From Oopsacas minuta (taxonomy: Eukaryota; Porifera; Hexactinellida; Lyssacinosida; Leucopsacidae), in assembly GCA_024704765.1 (NCBI GenBank), contig JAKMXF010000133.1:620001-684000 (forward strand): a DNA stretch of 64,000 nt, in the 5' to 3' direction. Under the pieces are notes generated by a model. It was not told where the DNA came from. It did not search any database and was given only the letters and a program-made list of their open reading frames with translations. Position numbers and translations under genes: made by a program. Shown here one piece after another: positions 11,795 through 22,353 of the stretch (positions are counted from its first letter, which is position 1; each line of letters opens with the position of its first letter).

Positions 11795-12967
11795 TTAAAG
11801 CATGGTGCATTGTGCACTCACAGAAGAATTAGATTCTTTGATAGAATTCCATTTTGTTGTGTCAATGAGACGAATAAGATCTCCATCTTCTGATACTATA
11901 TTGATTTGATTAGTTTTCCAGTTTGTAATCATGAAATTGTTATCTTGATCCAAACAGAAATAGCAGTCATCGGAGAAGTTAATTTCATCTTTATTGACTG
12001 ACACTGATCTAATCAGATCACCTGTTTTACAGTTCAAAAGTTTGATTGTATTATCAGCTGTTTCTAGCAAATATAGGATTGAGTTTCGTATTTTTATGTC
12101 AGCATTAGACTCTAAATTATGACAAAAAGTTCTCTTCAATTTTAGATCTGTTGAATATACACAAATATTCTTTTGATTATTGACAACAAATATCTCGTCA
12201 AATTCTGAACATATACCGTTTGGATATTGGATGGTATTTGTAGCAATTACTGAGTAGTTTAAGAGATTAAATTAATATATCGAGTTAAGATGCAAATCTG
12301 TTACAAATATTGCTTCATCTACAATAGTAATTCCATAAGGATATTTCAATACATCACTACCAAATTCAGCTACATATTCTCCCTTCATATTCCACATCTG
12401 TACTCTCCCATTAGCAGAATCTGCAATATACGCTATGTCTGTAGAATTGTCAATATGTACGCCACGAGGTTTGATGAATTCATTACACATTAGACCAAAT
12501 TTACTGAGAGTCTTAACAGGTGATTCAATAAGAGAATAGTCACGTGTGTTTTGTATACTCGTGACTACAATTTGACCGAAGTTAGCAATATCTTGTCCCA
12601 TCTTATGTGTATCACAGCTGAACAATACATTTACTGTTGCCAGATCCTTCCTAAGGTCAAATAACTGTTGTTCTAAACTTTTGATCGTCTTCTCCATTTC
12701 CGATTTCGCGATATTCACTTTCATCTGTTGAAAATGTTGAGTAAGCTCGGTTTTCGACGCCTCTAAATCTTCTATTTTAACGAAAATATCTTTATTCTTC
12801 TCTTCGTATTGCTGCTTTAGACATCTCAACTCTGATAAAACTGTCTCCCTCCTCCATTTCACAGCTTGAAATATATCATTGAATATACCGTTAATTTCAC
12901 TCTCTGCCCGAGAGAACGGATCTGCAGTAAGGGTAGCAGATTGGAGTAGTGGTATGTTTTGAGCCAT
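11795..12967 (-). pseudogene. TRIM-like coiled-coil/NHL-repeat protein with in-frame stop
   Basis: The frame starts MAQNIP at 12967. Residues 20-130 form a coiled coil of the TRIM type (INGIFNDIFQAVKWRRETVL), ending in the VLFSCDTHKM...FGQI signature found at the end of related coils. Then come NHL beta-propeller repeats (FIKPRGVHIDNS; ADSANGRVQMWNMKGEYV; YPYGITIVDEAIFVTD). A TAA at 12272-12274 stops the frame after HLNSIY, but the same frame stays open to 11795 and continues with more NHL sequence (YPNGICSEFDEIFVVNN). A single CAA to TAA change would explain it, since related proteins often have Gln there. Even when read through, the propeller seems short (about 390 residues in all). It is either a recent pseudogene, a read error, or a truncated coil protein of 231 residues. 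Confidence 0.7.
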
Positions 12968-13550
12968 TCAATATCAAATATGTTAATTATATTTATTATT
13001 GATTTTGTTTTGGATTGTAGTATTAGCTAGAAATGAAGAGGCTACTGTTATCATATACGAAAGTTTATACAAGGCTGGATTCGGTTAGTGGGTTAACCGG
13101 TTCACCGCCGCTATGTACAGTTAACTGACAGGAGAAATGTATTCCTGCCAATATGTTCCTGAGATTCGGAATTATATATTAACAAATTCTGAGGCGTTCT
13201 TAGGTTAGTTTTCTTTAATTTCAATCGTTTTCTAAAGATTCAATTGATATTTTGAATCTTTACTGACAATACTTCATACATTCTATTATCATATAACCGC
13301 TATTATCGAAAAGAGTTTAACCACTCCCTTAATTCGGTTAACCAACCCCAGCCAGGGTTAATAGAAAAATAAATAATATTTTAACACAGTTTAAAAAGTT
13401 CCGAAAATATGAAAAGATTGAATAAATAGAAGCGATCACTCATTATGTTAATAAATCTAAATATATAATCTAGAAATACTGACAAACTGAGATGTATAAT
13501 ACAAAGCAGCAATTGTTGATCTCTTATTAAAATGCAATTAAGCATAATAT
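12968..13550. other. Intergenic region
   Basis: An AT-rich spacer between two minus-strand genes. I see no coding or repeat structure I can support. Confidence 0.5.
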
Positions 13551-14495
13551 TTACGAACAAGATTCTGTTGTAATTCTGTAATAAAACTCAGTTCTGACTA
13601 TGTGATGCATCCAGGTTAGAGCTAAGAGGACACACACATGCCATAACTGGTGACTAGCACCAAAATAGTCAAACTTTCCTGGCCATATGCGTTCAGGGAA
13701 CTTGGTGACGTAGAAAGCTCCTCCAGCTAATCCAAGCACGTACATTATAATCCCGTTAGGAATAAGAAATATGAAAACTATATGAACTCCAAATCCTCCC
13801 TGCATAACAACCCATTGGGTAATAGGCACACCGCCCACCATAATCAGTCCAAAGTAGAACAGCAATCTTCTTATATTCCATCTCCTGGTTAGGAAATCTG
13901 GATGTAACGGTAGAATGAGAGAAATGAATACAGCCAAACACAGAGCTACCATGTACACGTCTCGCCAAGTGTTCTCAACACCTGGACAGTAGAATGCATA
14001 GAAACAAGAAGGAATGTAACACCCGCACAGAGCTAGCCCTATCCCCGCGCTATCCATTCGCAACCACATGTCACACTGGTATTCCGAGTGACACATCAAT
14101 AGATGGTAAAGAGCAGATAGTGTTAGCGAAAGCATAGCCAGAACGATGAATGATACGAATATGAGGTAATGCGGATATGAAGCATCTAACGAGTTTAGAT
14201 ACACGTAATCAATAGGAGTGTATACTAACAGATATATAATACCTATCAGGTGTGACCATATGTTAATAGTCTCGTTATGTAGTGTGAACAGGCTCAATGT
14301 GCATAGTTTGAAACTGAGACCCCATCTGTAACCGGAGCGAATGAATGGATTAAACTGCAGGTAAGATGGAATTAAATCAAATGTGTACAGTGGGATACCA
14401 CAGGTCCGTTTTGGTCTCCCTGCAGGCATATCATCCGCCTCTATATTAACAGCGCTAATTAGATTTGAATCTTCATTTACATTGTCTTTCTGCAT
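13551..14495 (-). CDS. PAQR3: PAQR-family seven-TM protein, PAQR3-like
   Basis: The single-exon 314-residue frame matches the adiponectin/progestin receptor (PAQR) family. After about 70 cytoplasmic residues it has the family motif NETINIWSHLIG, seven predicted membrane segments and the C-terminal GASHQLWHVCVLLALTWMHH, whose histidines form part of the intramembrane zinc site. The second-helix Ser and His of the site are in LSALYHLLM. The N-terminal segment (IPLYTFDLIPSYLQFNPFI, GYRWGLS) is closest to PAQR3, which in vertebrates sits in the Golgi and tethers Raf kinase. N-terminus inside and C-terminus outside is the family topology. No break is seen. Confidence 0.88.
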   Translation of the reverse strand: MQKDNVNEDSNLISAVNIEADDMPAGRPKRTCGIPLYTFDLIPSYLQFNPFIRSGYRWGLSFKLCTLSLFTLHNETINIWSHLIGIIYLLVYTPIDYVYLNSLDASYPHYLIFVSFIVLAMLSLTLSALYHLLMCHSEYQCDMWLRMDSAGIGLALCGCYIPSCFYAFYCPGVENTWRDVYMVALCLAVFISLILPLHPDFLTRRWNIRRLLFYFGLIMVGGVPITQWVVMQGGFGVHIVFIFLIPNGIIMYVLGLAGGAFYVTKFPERIWPGKFDYFGASHQLWHVCVLLALTWMHHIVRTEFYYRITTESCS

Positions 14496-15008
14496 AGTAA
14501 ACTATTAACAGATAATACTATCTGTATAAATATTATAATGAATATAGATGGCTTGCTCTATAGGAGTTTAGACACAATACTTCGGACTATTCATTGCATT
14601 CTTATGACCTAGTTAATTGAATTTGAAACACGAGATAAGGAAAGAATGCTTATTGTTTGTGCTATAGTCATTATTGTATTTGGGGGTGATAAATCCCCCA
14701 AAATACAACATGATTTTTAGTGAATAAATTTGAAAACTTAACAAAATATGGATTCTGATTGAGGCATTCTAAGTTGGTTTATAGTCTTGAAAATTTAACC
14801 AGGGAAGCAAGCACCCCAAACTTTTGGACACTTAAGAGCTTAGAAGAAATTACAAACCATTTCGAGCGAACAAGTAAATAACTAATACTACAAATATTTT
14901 CATATACATCTAGAAAGACAGAGACCTGGTATCAAATTTAAATCTTTGAACAACAAACTTTATATGCTAAATTAATTCATAATTGTAAAACAAACCAAAC
15001 ACATTCAA
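14496..15008. other. Intergenic region before the NADAR/Cys-rich cluster
   Basis: An AT-rich spacer that marks the left border of the tandem cluster. No repeat or gene can be supported. Confidence 0.5.
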
Positions 15009-15590
15009 CTAAATCCGGAATTTAGCAACAGAATCAGTTGTATCCACATCCATCTCTGTTGGAGTATCGGCTAATCGTTGTTTAGGTAGTTGCTCTGATT
15101 TTTCAATATACCATTTGGGTGAATAAAGTATTTTATCGCTATTTTGAGAAACAATTGAATATTTTGCTGAATAATCACTGAAATGTTCTTGACAGCAAAC
15201 CATCAGTGATTTATCAATCATTTCTTTATCACATCCAGGTAGTAAACAAATAACAAATCTAGTACTCATGTTAACCTTACGAACACACCATTCATGGAAA
15301 TGTATCAGACAAGCATTAGAACAACAAATACATTGATGAGATGTATCAGGACATGAACACCAATAACAACCAAAGATAGCTTTCTTCCAGTTAACATCAC
15401 TGCAGTAAGAAGAAGCAGGAGAAATTGATGGACCCTGAAGACGAGGAATCTTACCTACATCTGTATGATAGTAGAGGATGGAGAGAAGACGTTCGGAAAA
15501 GGGAATTTCAAAGTCACCTTTAAATGCAGATCTCCAGTAGGATTGAAATTTATTAATAGGACTGGCACTCGTACTGGTACTAGTGGCCAT
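15009..15590 (-). CDS. Cluster gene 1: solo cysteine-rich module protein
   Basis: The 193-residue intronless protein consists of one Cys-rich module. TDVGKIPR (about 43-50) opens the module. NW, GCYWC, CICCSNAC, FHEWC, CLLPGC and CCQEH follow, and it closes with SPKWY (about 160). The Cys/His spacing suggests two or three zinc sites (inference). It has a Thr/Asp-rich tail. Its module is almost identical, in protein and DNA, to the first module of cluster gene 8 (25984-26519), so one was copied from the other recently. It could be a stand-alone competitor or partner of the larger protein. I know no named family for the module. Confidence 0.75.
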   Translation of the reverse strand: MATSTSTSASPINKFQSYWRSAFKGDFEIPFSERLLSILYYHTDVGKIPRLQGPSISPASSYCSDVNWKKAIFGCYWCSCPDTSHQCICCSNACLIHFHEWCVRKVNMSTRFVICLLPGCDKEMIDKSLMVCCQEHFSDYSAKYSIVSQNSDKILYSPKWYIEKSEQLPKQRLADTPTEMDVDTTDSVAKFRI

Positions 15591-15958
15591 TAATAACTAA
15601 TTTCTGAAAAATATTTAGTAAAGACAGTAGTATCAAAGTACATAACAAAATGAATTGAAAGTCATAATTTGTAGATATGTAACCGTAAGCAAACTGGGCA
15701 CAACTCCCCTAAAAATAGATATACAAGAGATATTTCACCAATTAAACCCCCATAGCCTCTAAAGAACAGCCTTTACATACCATAATCAGCCCAAAACAAA
15801 GGTTTATACAAAAATTAAATAATAGAAAATATTCAAATTTATAAAATTACAATAACAAAGAAGTATAATAGAAAAGTCATTCTCCGATCACAATTATAAT
15901 ATACAGGTATACAATTCTAGAGAATATATTGATACAATAATGAGTATATACATACAAC

Positions 15959-16729
15959 CTAGAGCTGATAAGTATGAGAACTATATGAACTCGGATCTGG
16001 TAATGGATTATCATCAGGTGAACTCTTTGAGAGCTTTTTTCCATTATCAGGACACGTCCGCTTTAAGATTTCAGGATTATTAAGAGAGAATTTTCGTTTT
16101 ATAGATTTCTGGTCTGACAAGCGCAAAGATTTTCCGAAGAATGAAGGGTTTTTGGTTTGATGAACAACTAAAACGGGAGAATTAAGAGGTTTAGTTTGGC
16201 TCTTTATGCTTTGGGGGATTGTCTTGCTAGGCGAATTGGAAATGCCTTGTGGTTTAGATCTGAACTCGAGAGAGGGTGCAAAGCTATTAACTACCTCAAC
16301 ATTCTTAGTGACGTCATTATCAGTAGGGTGAGTCTTTTTCAATTTTCCGAGTTCATTAGCTTCTCTGGCATACTTTTGATTCCATTCAAATTCTAACACC
16401 ATCTTATCCATGGTTTCTTCTTTCATTCCAGTTATTTCTTTCTCTATTTTACCTAAAATATCAGCTTGTAGATTCTTGAAAGTAGAAGAAGAATATAAAT
16501 CCTGATGATACTTCTTCATCTTCTCCAATTCTTTGAATTTTTCTCGTTCATTTCTGAATTCAGAAATAATCGCATCTAATTCTGAGATTAGTTTATTTTC
16601 TCTCGATTGAATAACCTCAATCAGCTGAGAGAAATATGTATGAATTTTAGATCTAACATCGCTTGTCATAGTCTCAAAATCCTCTTTATCAAAGTTTATA
16701 CTAGAACACATTAATTGTACATCTTCCAT
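15959..16729 (-). CDS. Cluster gene 2: TRIM-like coiled-coil protein without Cys-rich module
   Basis: The 256-residue protein starts MEDVQLMCSS. Residues 15-135 are a coiled coil of the cluster type (DFETMTSDVRSKIHTYFSQL, then ISELDAI and ELEKMKKYH) that ends in the signature LEFEWNQKYAREANELGKLK. The remainder is Ser/Pro/Lys-rich and disordered, with runs of basic residues that could be a nuclear signal. No RING, B-box or Cys-rich module is visible. By analogy with TRIM coils it probably forms antiparallel dimers. Given its neighbours, a role as an oligomerising partner of coil-plus-module proteins is a reasonable guess. Confidence 0.7.
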   Translation of the reverse strand: MEDVQLMCSSINFDKEDFETMTSDVRSKIHTYFSQLIEVIQSRENKLISELDAIISEFRNEREKFKELEKMKKYHQDLYSSSTFKNLQADILGKIEKEITGMKEETMDKMVLEFEWNQKYAREANELGKLKKTHPTDNDVTKNVEVVNSFAPSLEFRSKPQGISNSPSKTIPQSIKSQTKPLNSPVLVVHQTKNPSFFGKSLRLSDQKSIKRKFSLNNPEILKRTCPDNGKKLSKSSPDDNPLPDPSSYSSHTYQL

Positions 16730-16995
16730 TCTACAAACTATAATACAATAACTGCGTAAAATCGCTCAGAAATAAATCAATAATTATTACTAATAGATAA
16801 TGATGTGAACGTAATAAAGATAGAAAAGTTGATAAAAATACGAGAAATTGAGAATAGTACACATTGATATGGAAAGTATAGAATCTATTCAAAGTAGATA
16901 ATACAAAAATAATCAAAATTAGATAAAATAATGTTTTTATTTGTGTGATTACAAATCCTATAAAACGTAGAGTATCTCAACAACTAGCTGTACTT

Positions 16996-18201
16996 CTAAT
17001 ACTTAGAAGATTGACCGGTACGAGCACTGATAGACAGTTTGGGTATTTTGTAGGGAGGAGGAGCTGTAGGAATAGGTGGGTACCTGAATGGCTTACCTTG
17101 AGGGGAAGGTAGAACAGTACAAGAAAGAGCAGACTCTGCAAGCTCTGATAAGTGACTATCTTCATTAGAAGAACAGTCACTGATAATATCACGAATATGA
17201 TAAGATGCATGAAGCGAATTAGTAGATTGATTGCTATCTGATTTAATTTCGCTTAGATTGAAATTAGGTATTGGATCAGATTTTGAAATATTAACAGCAT
17301 CAACTACATTGTAAAAATGTGGGGGTTTGGATATAAATCTAGCAATAGTTTTGCTATAAATTGTTTTGTAATCTGATTCAAGTATTGCTAGATGTGTATC
17401 AGAACAAACATTAGCATTTCCTATAGACAACATTTCACATCCAGGATACATGCATAGAGATTCTCCACAGAATTCATGTAACTTCCTACGACACCATTCA
17501 TGTAGATATTGATAGCATTTCTTATCGCACACATAAATGTACTGATTGGGATTTGTAACTTTTCCACACCAATAACAACCTTCAATCGATACACACCAGT
17601 TTTTGTGATCTGTGAATGTAGACTTCAAATGTTCTTCAAGGTAACTATCTCTAGGAATAGGACCTATATCAGTTTTGTAGATTAGTCCTTCATATAATCT
17701 CTTGGAAAAAATAAATTTATTAAAAGATCTAGATTTCTTGGTTTTGACTTTGTTAATAATAACTGGTTCTGACAAACAAACTGAAGTATTATTAGACACG
17801 AGCTTAAGTTCACCAAACTTGCTTACACTCACAGCATCCTTTGGACTCCATTCAAAATCAACACTCAAAGTTTGCTTATCCTCTTCTTCAATTTCAACCA
17901 GCTCTGACTTGATATGAGATAATATATCAATTTGTAATGACCTGACTGTTGAAGAGGAATACAGGTCCTCATGGTATCTTTTTAACTTCTCCAATTCGTT
18001 GATTTTATCTCTTACTTTAACTCGTTTTAGCCTGTAACGAGATAGAATCTCATCCAATTCTGAGATTAGTTTATCTTGTCTCATTCTAATTATATCAATC
18101 AGCTGTGAGAAGCATGTCTGTATTTTAGATCTCACATTACTGGCAATAGTTTCAAAATCTTCTTTATCAGAGTTTAATCTAGAAGAATTCAAATCTTCCA
18201 T
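16996..18201 (-). CDS. Cluster gene 3: coiled coil plus one Cys-rich module
   Basis: This is a 401-residue intronless protein. Residues 10-130 are the coiled coil (DKEDFETIASNVRSKIQTCF; FEWSPKDAVSVSKFGELKL). Residues about 175-300 are a complete Cys-rich module (TDIGPIPR, IEGCYWCG, CDKKCYQYLHEWC, CMYPGC, CSDTH, then PPHFY in place of GPxWY). The disordered tail holds IPNFNLSEIK, a short motif also found in genes 8 and 11, and APPPYKIP, a PPxY-type motif that could bind WW domains. It is intact. It shows that coil and Cys-rich module are joined naturally, linking coil-only and module-only neighbours. Confidence 0.75.
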   Translation of the reverse strand: MEDLNSSRLNSDKEDFETIASNVRSKIQTCFSQLIDIIRMRQDKLISELDEILSRYRLKRVKVRDKINELEKLKRYHEDLYSSSTVRSLQIDILSHIKSELVEIEEEDKQTLSVDFEWSPKDAVSVSKFGELKLVSNNTSVCLSEPVIINKVKTKKSRSFNKFIFSKRLYEGLIYKTDIGPIPRDSYLEEHLKSTFTDHKNWCVSIEGCYWCGKVTNPNQYIYVCDKKCYQYLHEWCRRKLHEFCGESLCMYPGCEMLSIGNANVCSDTHLAILESDYKTIYSKTIARFISKPPHFYNVVDAVNISKSDPIPNFNLSEIKSDSNQSTNSLHASYHIRDIISDCSSNEDSHLSELAESALSCTVLPSPQGKPFRYPPIPTAPPPYKIPKLSISARTGQSSKY

Positions 18202-18572
18202 TCAATCGCTAGAATACTAGGAATATGAATAAGCATAGACTCTGTAATAGTGTAAATTTATGGTTCCTAAGGACAAGGTTACTTGCAAACACCTACAAAT
18301 AATTCTGTCTACTGACGACGTCAACATGGCCGTGGGAGACGGTCCGGTTGGTCAGATAGGAAACTGTCTGCTACGGGACTGCGATAATGTATGCATTTTA
18401 ATTAATGACGGAACATATATTGTATACATATATAAGCGATCTATAAGTCTAATGTATAATGTGACATAACACAATAATTGTAAGCATAATAAACTTAAGA
18501 TTAACTATTCCATCGTTAACAAACCGTGCCGGTTTTATGGATTTTGAGCGGATAATATAGAGGGGGAATTAT
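18202..18572. other. Intergenic spacer within the cluster
   Basis: It separates genes 3 and 4. A short plus-strand open frame at 18260-18469 has no recognisable domain. I see nothing else. Confidence 0.45.
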
Positions 18573-19616
18573 TTATTTAAACAGATTCTTTAGTTTTGAA
18601 GGAGATTCTGTGTTAGTAGATTGCTTAGACAACCTATCATAAGCTGAGATGGGAGATATGTCTGTATTGCTTGGGACAGCTTGTGGAATATCAGCTCTAT
18701 GAAAGAATGAAGTAATTTTCTGGTTAGTTGGATCCTTTTTATACCAATGAGGAGTCTTAAGTTCTATCTTACCTGTAAATACATTAAGAATAGTTTTGAA
18801 ATTTCTTTCAAGATCAAGATGATGAGATTCTGAACAAAACTTAACATCTTCTTGTGACGATATTTCACATCCAGGATACATACATAGAGATTCTCCACAA
18901 AATTCATGTAACTTTACACGACACCATTCATGTAGATATTGATAGCATTTCTTATCACACACATAAATGTACTGATTGGGATTTGTAACTTTTCCACACC
19001 AATAACAACCTTCTATTCGTACACGCCAGTTAGGGAAATTAATGAATCTTGCCTTACTATATTCTTCACAGTAACTATCTCTAGGAATAGGACCTATGTC
19101 TGTTTTGTAGATTAATCCTTCATATAATCTCTTGGAAAACGTATGTAAACCCCAGTCTGTACGCTTTATTGTGACGTCACTCCCTTCACCAGTTGTATAA
19201 AGTCTCTCATTAGGAATTTGTGTTAATTTCCCAATTTCATTGGCTTCCCTTGCGTATTTTCTATTCCATTCAAACTCTACAGTTATAGAACTCATTTGTT
19301 TTAATACAGTCAATTCAGATTCAATCTTATTCAATACATCACAATGTACATTACCAACTACAGTAGAAGTATATAGCGAACTTTCATGATACTTTTTCAT
19401 CTTCTCCAATTCATTAATCTTATCTCTATTCTTGATTCTCTCTTGTCTGTAGTGAGATACAATCCCATCCAATCCTGTGAGTAGCTTTTTTCGTCTTTCT
19501 ATAATTACATCAATCAAGTTAGTGAAATATGTCTGAATCTTGGATTTAATATTACTCGCATTTAGCTCAAAATCATTATCATCAAAGTTAATGCTAGAAC
19601 TCATTATATCTTCCAT
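18573..19616 (-). CDS. Cluster gene 4: coiled coil plus one Cys-rich module
   Basis: I take the start at MEDIMSSSINF (19616), matching its paralogues, over an upstream in-frame codon; this gives 347 residues. The coil (DFELNASNIKSKIQTYFTNL ... VEFEWNRKYAREANEIGKL) is followed by a full module (TDIGPIPRDSYCEEY, RIEGCYWCGK, CDKKCYQYLHEWCRVKL, CMYPGC, CSESHH, TPHWY). The module is nearly identical to the second module of cluster gene 8 (about 25500-25920), including silent sites, which points to recent duplication or gene conversion. The tail is short and polar. The protein is intact. Confidence 0.75.
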   Translation of the reverse strand: MEDIMSSSINFDDNDFELNASNIKSKIQTYFTNLIDVIIERRKKLLTGLDGIVSHYRQERIKNRDKINELEKMKKYHESSLYTSTVVGNVHCDVLNKIESELTVLKQMSSITVEFEWNRKYAREANEIGKLTQIPNERLYTTGEGSDVTIKRTDWGLHTFSKRLYEGLIYKTDIGPIPRDSYCEEYSKARFINFPNWRVRIEGCYWCGKVTNPNQYIYVCDKKCYQYLHEWCRVKLHEFCGESLCMYPGCEISSQEDVKFCSESHHLDLERNFKTILNVFTGKIELKTPHWYKKDPTNQKITSFFHRADIPQAVPSNTDISPISAYDRLSKQSTNTESPSKLKNLFK

Positions 19617-19734
19617 ACTACCAGTATAGAAATGATCTATATTATAAACAGAGAAAGAGATAAATAACCAGGTAAGAGACTGGCAAGCGAGTGGCAAGTG
19701 AGAACAGTGCACCATTAAAGTGGTAAGTGGAGTA

Positions 19735-19760
19735 ATATATATATATATATATATATATAT
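19735..19760. repeat. (TA)n microsatellite
   Basis: An uninterrupted AT dinucleotide run just upstream of cluster gene 4, within its likely promoter. Confidence 0.9.
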
Positions 19761-19886
19761 CTGATTAATAATAAAATAGAAGAAGTATTATAAACTAGAA
19801 ATTTAGTTGGTTCAGTTACATAACACCATATTTACCGCGTAATAAAACAAGCACTTCTTCCTTTGTTTGAGTCTCGCCTGCTCCAA

Positions 19887-19946
19887 CAATGGTCACCCTA
19901 ATAATCACTCAAGTAATACCTTGAGTGATTATTATGGTGACCATTG
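19887..19946. repeat. 26-bp inverted repeat, hairpin-forming
   Basis: The left arm is 19887-19912 and the right arm is 19921-19946, separated by 8 bases. The arms match at 25 of 26 positions (caatggtcac ... aatcactcaa). A transcript from either strand would fold into a very stable hairpin. It could be a tiny foldback element or a small-RNA precursor. Confidence 0.8.
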
Positions 19947-19956
19947 TCCAGGTTTT

Positions 19957-20070
19957 AGCTGTCCAATTTCTACATGTTTACATGCCAATTTGAGTTCTAT
20001 TGTATTGTGTCATTTGTATGAAATGTATAACAAATACAATTCGTAATTATTCGTTGGTAATATATTTGGG
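19957..20070. repeat. 3' flank shared by coil-only genes 5 and 7
   Basis: Sequence downstream of gene 5 (around TGCCAATTTGAGTTCTATT, then gtataacaaat and ttcgttggtaata) aligns with 22440-22560, downstream of gene 7 (TGCCAATTTGGGTTCTATT, gtgtaacaaat, ttcgctggtaata). This shows that the two genes were duplicated with their 3' flanks. Confidence 0.6.
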
Positions 20071-20297
20071 GATCATTAAAATAAAATAAATGGTCAGATC
20101 CTGGTCTGATATACAACAATCTTGAACTCAATAATTATTAATACTACAAGTATATTTAATAAAGTGATACAAAAATGAAATACGAAAGCGATTAATAAGC
20201 ATAAATAATTATAATTAGTATAAATAATATATTAATAATTCTTTAAAATAAGGGAAATATTCTGTAGAAATAAATGTGTCATGAATTAGTTCGGGAA

Positions 20298-20957
20298 CTA
20301 TTTCTCAGTTTCTTTACGTTTTGGCAGAATATTAATACAATCATAGTGCAACTTTCGTTTAACAGATTGTTTGGTTACAGTTTCCTTTGAAACAGTGCGA
20401 GAAGATCTTGGATAAGTATCAGAATTCATTGGGAATATCTTTTCAGTATATTTATAGTATGATCTGCCTTGTGTATTAGACTTGCTGACAAGTGACGTAG
20501 GGGATGGTGTCCTAATGCCCTGAGAACAAACAGGACTATACACGGGGTATTCAGAATTAACTTTAACCTTTCCGATTTCATTAGCATATTTGGCATAACC
20601 TTTAGTCCATTCAACATCAATAGTCAATATATCTGAATGCTTCTGCTGTAATTCAGATAATTCAGTATTACATCTATCTAGAACTGCATCATGTAGTCCT
20701 TTCACACTCGAAGAAGTATAATTATCTTGATGGTATTTCCTCATCTTTTCCAATTCATGAATCTTCTCTCTAATTCTAAATCTCTCTAGACCGTAATGAG
20801 ATACAATCTCATCCAATTCTGAGATTAGTTGAGTTTGTCTGTGTTGAATACTTTTAATCAGCTGAGAGAAATAAGTATTTAATCTAGATTTAATATCTTC
20901 AACTTCCTGTTTAATATCTTTATCCAAGTTTATTTTGAATTTGAATATCTCTGCCAT
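20298..20957 (-). CDS. Cluster gene 5: TRIM-like coiled-coil protein
   Basis: A 219-residue intronless protein starting MAEIFKFKINLDKD. Residues 10-125 form the cluster coiled coil (VEDIKSRLNTYFSQLIKSIQ; ELDEIVSHYGLERFRIREKI; ELEKMRKYHQ), ending in TIDVEWTKGYAKYANEIGKV. A polar Ser/Thr/Lys-rich tail with basic patches follows. There is no Cys-rich module. It is a paralogue of genes 2 and 7. Probable role: coil-mediated oligomerisation with other cluster proteins (inference). Confidence 0.7.
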   Translation of the reverse strand: MAEIFKFKINLDKDIKQEVEDIKSRLNTYFSQLIKSIQHRQTQLISELDEIVSHYGLERFRIREKIHELEKMRKYHQDNYTSSSVKGLHDAVLDRCNTELSELQQKHSDILTIDVEWTKGYAKYANEIGKVKVNSEYPVYSPVCSQGIRTPSPTSLVSKSNTQGRSYYKYTEKIFPMNSDTYPRSSRTVSKETVTKQSVKRKLHYDCINILPKRKETEK

Positions 20958-21293
20958 GCTATAATAATCTGTGAGAATTTATTACAGATAATTAAATCAT
21001 AGGTGGACATCAAACTTGAGCTTAACAGCTAGTAATTATTTTAATGACTAGCATCGGGCCGCAACTAAGCTTTGAGCCGCAAAAAAGTAACATGTGAGAG
21101 TCAAAACAATAGAAATATATAACACAATGAAAGAATACTAAAATTGGTAATAACAAAATACTAAAACAACTAGTCATTTCAGAGACAATAATCAGGGCAG
21201 TAATATGATGATAAGTCATTAAGAAAGAAATAGTATAGAAACTTTCATCAGAACAATCCACGTAAGGATTAGAGTAACCATACTAGCTAGAGG
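20958..21293. other. Intergenic spacer within the cluster
   Basis: An AT-rich gap between genes 5 and 6. No independent gene can be supported. Confidence 0.45.
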
Positions 21294-22353
21294 TTATGTA
21301 ATCTTGGATAAGTGTGGAACTAACTGATTAGGAGAACCAAATTTCTTATACCATTTGGGACTTATTTTGGACCTTCTTTCAGTATCATCAATTTTATTAG
21401 CCCTATACATCTCGCCTATATTAGTAGTATGGTCTCTGTTACAACACTTGAAACCATCAGAAGCTTTCTTAGGACATCCAGGATATTGACAGAATTGTAT
21501 TTAGAACGGACTGTACTTTAACTCTACACCACTCATAGAATATTAAGTAACAACGTAAACGACAAAAATATTTATTATTCAATTCATTTAATGTGAATGT
21601 TCCACAGTTGTAACAGCCTTTTATATCAGCTGACCAGTTGGGATAATGAGAAAATTTGGAAGTAAAAGTCTTTAATTCCAAACAATCACGAGGAATAATT
21701 CCAATATCTGTACGTAAAGTAATTAGTTCTTGCAATTCTTTTGGAAAATCACTTTGAAAGAGAGTTACCGAGATTTTATTTCCATTAGGTTTTGAGTTAG
21801 AAGCAATCTTGGACTGATTAAGTGAAGAATGATAACTGTTTGATTTCACATGCGAAGTAGGAATATTGTCATTAGAGGAATTACTATTCGAGGCATTACT
21901 GTTATGTAAGTTATCACTAACAGGTAAAATGTTACTTGATAATGATGATGAGGGAGATAGATAATCATTTGTTTTCAATTTACCGAGTCCACTAGCTTCT
22001 CTAGCGAACTTTTGATTCCATTCAAATTCTAGAATGAGTGAATGATTTTTTCGTAAGTTAGCTAATTGTGGTCCAATCCTACTTATTACATCATCTTGTA
22101 CATCTTTAACGATAGAAGATGAATACATTTCACAAGGAAATATATTAATCTTCTCCAACTCATTGATTTTCTTTTCTTCCTGTCTCTTACGATATATAAT
22201 CTCATCTAATTCTGAGATTAGTTTAGTTCTTCTGAGTTTAATAACCTCAATCAGCTGAGAGAAGTAGGTCTGTATTTTAGTTCTAACATTATTCGCCATT
22301 GTTCCAAAATCTTCCTTATCAGATCTACTGCTAGAAATTTTCTGATCCGCCAT
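21294..22353 (-). CDS. Cluster gene 6: coiled coil plus Cys-rich module, frameshifted
   Basis: The main frame (22353 to 21469) starts MADQKISSSRSD. It carries the coil (DFGTMANNVRTKIQTYFSQL; LEFEWNQKFAREASGLGKLK), a Ser/Asn-rich linker and the first half of a Cys-rich module (TDIGIIPRDC, IKGCYNCGTF, CRLRCYLIFYEWCRVKV). It then runs into a stop. The second half of the module lies in another frame just downstream (FCQYPGC, CCNRDH, SPKWY) and ends at 21294. The join is near 21498; the segment between EWC and the next Cys is about two bases short of its paralogues, so a 2-nt deletion (or one extra base) explains it. Either a recent pseudogene or a read error. The first CxxC is CYNC instead of CYWC. 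Confidence 0.65.

Noticed and set aside
18260-18469. 69-codon plus-strand open frame between cluster genes 3 and 4
   Set aside because: No similarity to cluster parts and no other support.
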